A stretch of 8,021 bases of DNA from Candidatus Heimdallarchaeota archaeon (lineage in GTDB: Archaea; Asgardarchaeota; Heimdallarchaeia; Heimdallarchaeales; Kariarchaeaceae): the NCBI GenBank assembly GCA_027016475.1, contig JALUTL010000379.1, positions 1-8,021 on the forward strand, written 5' to 3'. Made by a program: the position numbers and the translations under genes. Positions within the stretch are counted from its first letter, which is position 1; every line of letters starts with the position of its first letter. Below, piece by piece: positions 6,591-8,021 of the stretch. Under the pieces are notes generated by a model. The model was not told where the DNA came from and did no database searches. It worked only from the letters and a program-made list of their open reading frames with translations.

Positions 6591-6806
6591 CAGATTTGGA
6601 AGGATTTTTTTGAGAACAAATCACCAATAGAAATGGACTGAAATGGTTGAACAGATTTTTGGACATTATCTAAACATACTTTACTACTGAAGCAAAATAA
6701 TAAAAAAAAAGAATATGGAAACGTATGCACAAAAAACAAAAAAACCAAAGCATACTACATGACCAAATTCCTAACGCTTAACTGCAGTACACAGTATTGA
6801 AATTGG

Positions 6807-7874
6807 ATGATTCCAACTGAATCAGAAGTGGAGATATGGACAAGGTCACGGAACAAACCAATTTTGGCCATAGATGTGGGAAAGGGAACGGAAGACGTAT
6901 TGCTCACAAAACCTGGTAAAGGTCTCCAAAATGCGATTCAATTGGTTATGCCATCAATGACCCAATTGATTGCCAAAACCATAGCCGAATGGAAAGGGAA
7001 GACATTGAGCATTGCAGGAGATACAATGGCAGGAGAACCATGGCACAAATTGGTTTACCAAAGGAGTGGCAATCAGCCTAACTCAGTAATCATGACGAAA
7101 GACGCAGCCATGAGTCTCCGTTACGACCTAGATCAAGTCAGAGAAAAAGGTATTAGCATTGTTGAGTCAATTGAAAAACCTGACTTAGAACTCTCAGACA
7201 TCGGTTGGGATCGGCTGGAGGCAGTAATGTCAAAGTCTAGCATCGACCATGAAGAGATAGAATTCGTGCTAATCTGTTGCCAAGAGCATGGAAACCCGAC
7301 TGGGAATGTCCCGATAAAAGAATTCCGTATGAAGTCCGTTTACGGAGAGCAATTTCATTGGAACTCAAAATTACTGCAAGGTAATGCCATTCCGTCGTAC
7401 TTTCCTAGATTAAGGTCTATTTCATCAAGCGTCGTCAAAAGATGGGGAATCGCCCGCGACAAGGTATTTGTGATGGATTCAGCAGCCGCTGTACTGCTAG
7501 GAGCAGCAAATCCTCTTGAAAGAGAGCTTATCGTCAATGTAGGAAACGGACATGTCAGTTGTATAGGTCACCGCTATGGAAAGGTAGAGTTTGTATACGA
7601 GCACCATACGGGAAAGTTTGACCAACAACTGTTCGAAAACCACATTGAGAAGATATATGCCGGAAAATTGTCACATTCAGAAATCATTGAGGAGGGAGGC
7701 CATGGTTTCGTAAGCTATGCTAATAAGATAGAGCAATATGATTCAATCTCCGTTCTTGGTCCAAATTGGATCAAATTGGCCGAAGCGGCCACCAAAGTTG
7801 CAACCCCAATAACAAACATGATGATGGCTGGTCCGTTTGGGTTGTTAAGAGCGTTAGCAATGAAATTCAGTTGA
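6807..7874 (+). CDS. DUF1786 family protein (annotated elsewhere as putative pyruvate formate-lyase activating enzyme)
   Basis: The 355-residue protein matches the DUF1786 pattern throughout. PILAIDVGKGTEDVLL (18-33) resembles the first phosphate loop of actin/hexokinase-like ATPases. It is followed by MPSMTQLIAKTI (48-59), a GDTMAGEPWH block (71-80), CCQEHGNPTG (157-166), DSAAAVLLGA (224-233), IVNVGNGHVSCIGH (242-255), EEGGHGF (295-301) and AGPFGLLRAL (341-350). The family's biochemistry is not established. The PFL-activase label is doubtful because the radical-SAM CxxxCxxC motif is absent. An ATPase-like fold is inferred from the two glycine loops. Most relatives start close to the ILAIDVG strand, so the 16-residue lead from ATG 6807 is longer than usual, but no nearer in-frame ATG exists. 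Lys26 replaces the Thr often seen in DVGTGT. It is divergent from GAPDH; no functional link is evident. Confidence 0.85.
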   Translation: MIPTESEVEIWTRSRNKPILAIDVGKGTEDVLLTKPGKGLQNAIQLVMPSMTQLIAKTIAEWKGKTLSIAGDTMAGEPWHKLVYQRSGNQPNSVIMTKDAAMSLRYDLDQVREKGISIVESIEKPDLELSDIGWDRLEAVMSKSSIDHEEIEFVLICCQEHGNPTGNVPIKEFRMKSVYGEQFHWNSKLLQGNAIPSYFPRLRSISSSVVKRWGIARDKVFVMDSAAAVLLGAANPLERELIVNVGNGHVSCIGHRYGKVEFVYEHHTGKFDQQLFENHIEKIYAGKLSHSEIIEEGGHGFVSYANKIEQYDSISVLGPNWIKLAEAATKVATPITNMMMAGPFGLLRALAMKFS

Positions 7875-7982
7875 TTGGTTGATAAACAATATGAAAATTT
7901 ATGTGAAAATAGGAAATAATAAAAATATTTTGAAATATTCAAAAGTTATTGAAATTTCCTTTTATTTATCTAAAATAATTTC

Positions 7983-7990
7983 TTTTTTTT
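7983..7990 (+). terminator. T8 tract downstream of the DUF1786 gene
   Basis: Eight T lie about 110 nt after the stop codon, following an AT-rich stretch with another T-rich run near 7950-7968. Either could end transcription in an archaeon. No gene is visible between 7875 and the window end. Confidence 0.3.
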
Positions 7991-8021
7991 AGGGATGCAA
8001 TTTTTGTTGAGAATCCTACAG

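Noticed and set aside
5958..6630. Plus-strand frames of 189 and 106 residues
   Set aside because: Both are antisense to the well-supported GAPDH gene.
1..8021. CRISPR array, tRNA or rRNA genes
   Set aside because: No regularly spaced repeats and no tRNA or rRNA sequence were seen on either strand.

Overview
The window reads best as a chromosomal stretch from an archaeon, plausibly a Nitrososphaeria (Thaumarchaeota)-type organism. This is an inference. It rests on the DUF1786 gene, on a TATA box placed about 27 nt before an ATG as in a leaderless archaeal transcript, on an AGGTGAT Shine-Dalgarno before a TTG start, and on T-tract ends without strong bacterial hairpins. The flanks look moderately AT-rich, while 3150-5090 is visibly richer in G+C.

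Layout. (1) 1-296: AT-rich DNA with a degenerate, roughly 130-bp copy of an insertion-sequence end (82-210), then a short palindrome before the first gene. (2) 297-1031 (+): HugZ-like FMN/heme-binding protein with a split-barrel domain and a C-terminal DUF2470 domain. (3) 1054-1682 (-): membrane-anchored winged-helix regulator, convergent with the previous gene and broken by a one-base frameshift in its last third. (4) 1704-2657 (-): protein with a Uma2-like nuclease fold whose catalytic residues look substituted, followed by a long charged coiled coil; it has a good TATA box and lies just upstream of the regulator. (5) 2858-about 3153 (-): open frame with one membrane segment that begins exactly where an IS end stops. 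(6) 3148-about 5090 (-): decayed IS200/IS605-type element carrying only a tnpB pseudogene (two frameshifts, two in-frame TAG codons, a probable lost catalytic Glu). (7) 5091-5243 (-): short coding-looking segment that may be the other half of the gene in (5). (8) 5496-6524 (-): class I (bacterial/eukaryal-type) glyceraldehyde-3-phosphate dehydrogenase. (9) 6807-7874 (+): DUF1786 protein, divergent from GAPDH.

The genes do not form an obvious single pathway. The most notable non-routine signals are these: two diverged IS-end copies in inverted orientation that share a nested hairpin; a possible gene split by the IS; the frameshift in the membrane-bound regulator next to an apparently catalytically dead Uma2/coiled-coil protein; and a GAPDH with Asp where the phosphate-site Gly is expected. 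I saw no tRNA, rRNA or CRISPR array. I do not see a convincing new multi-gene system.
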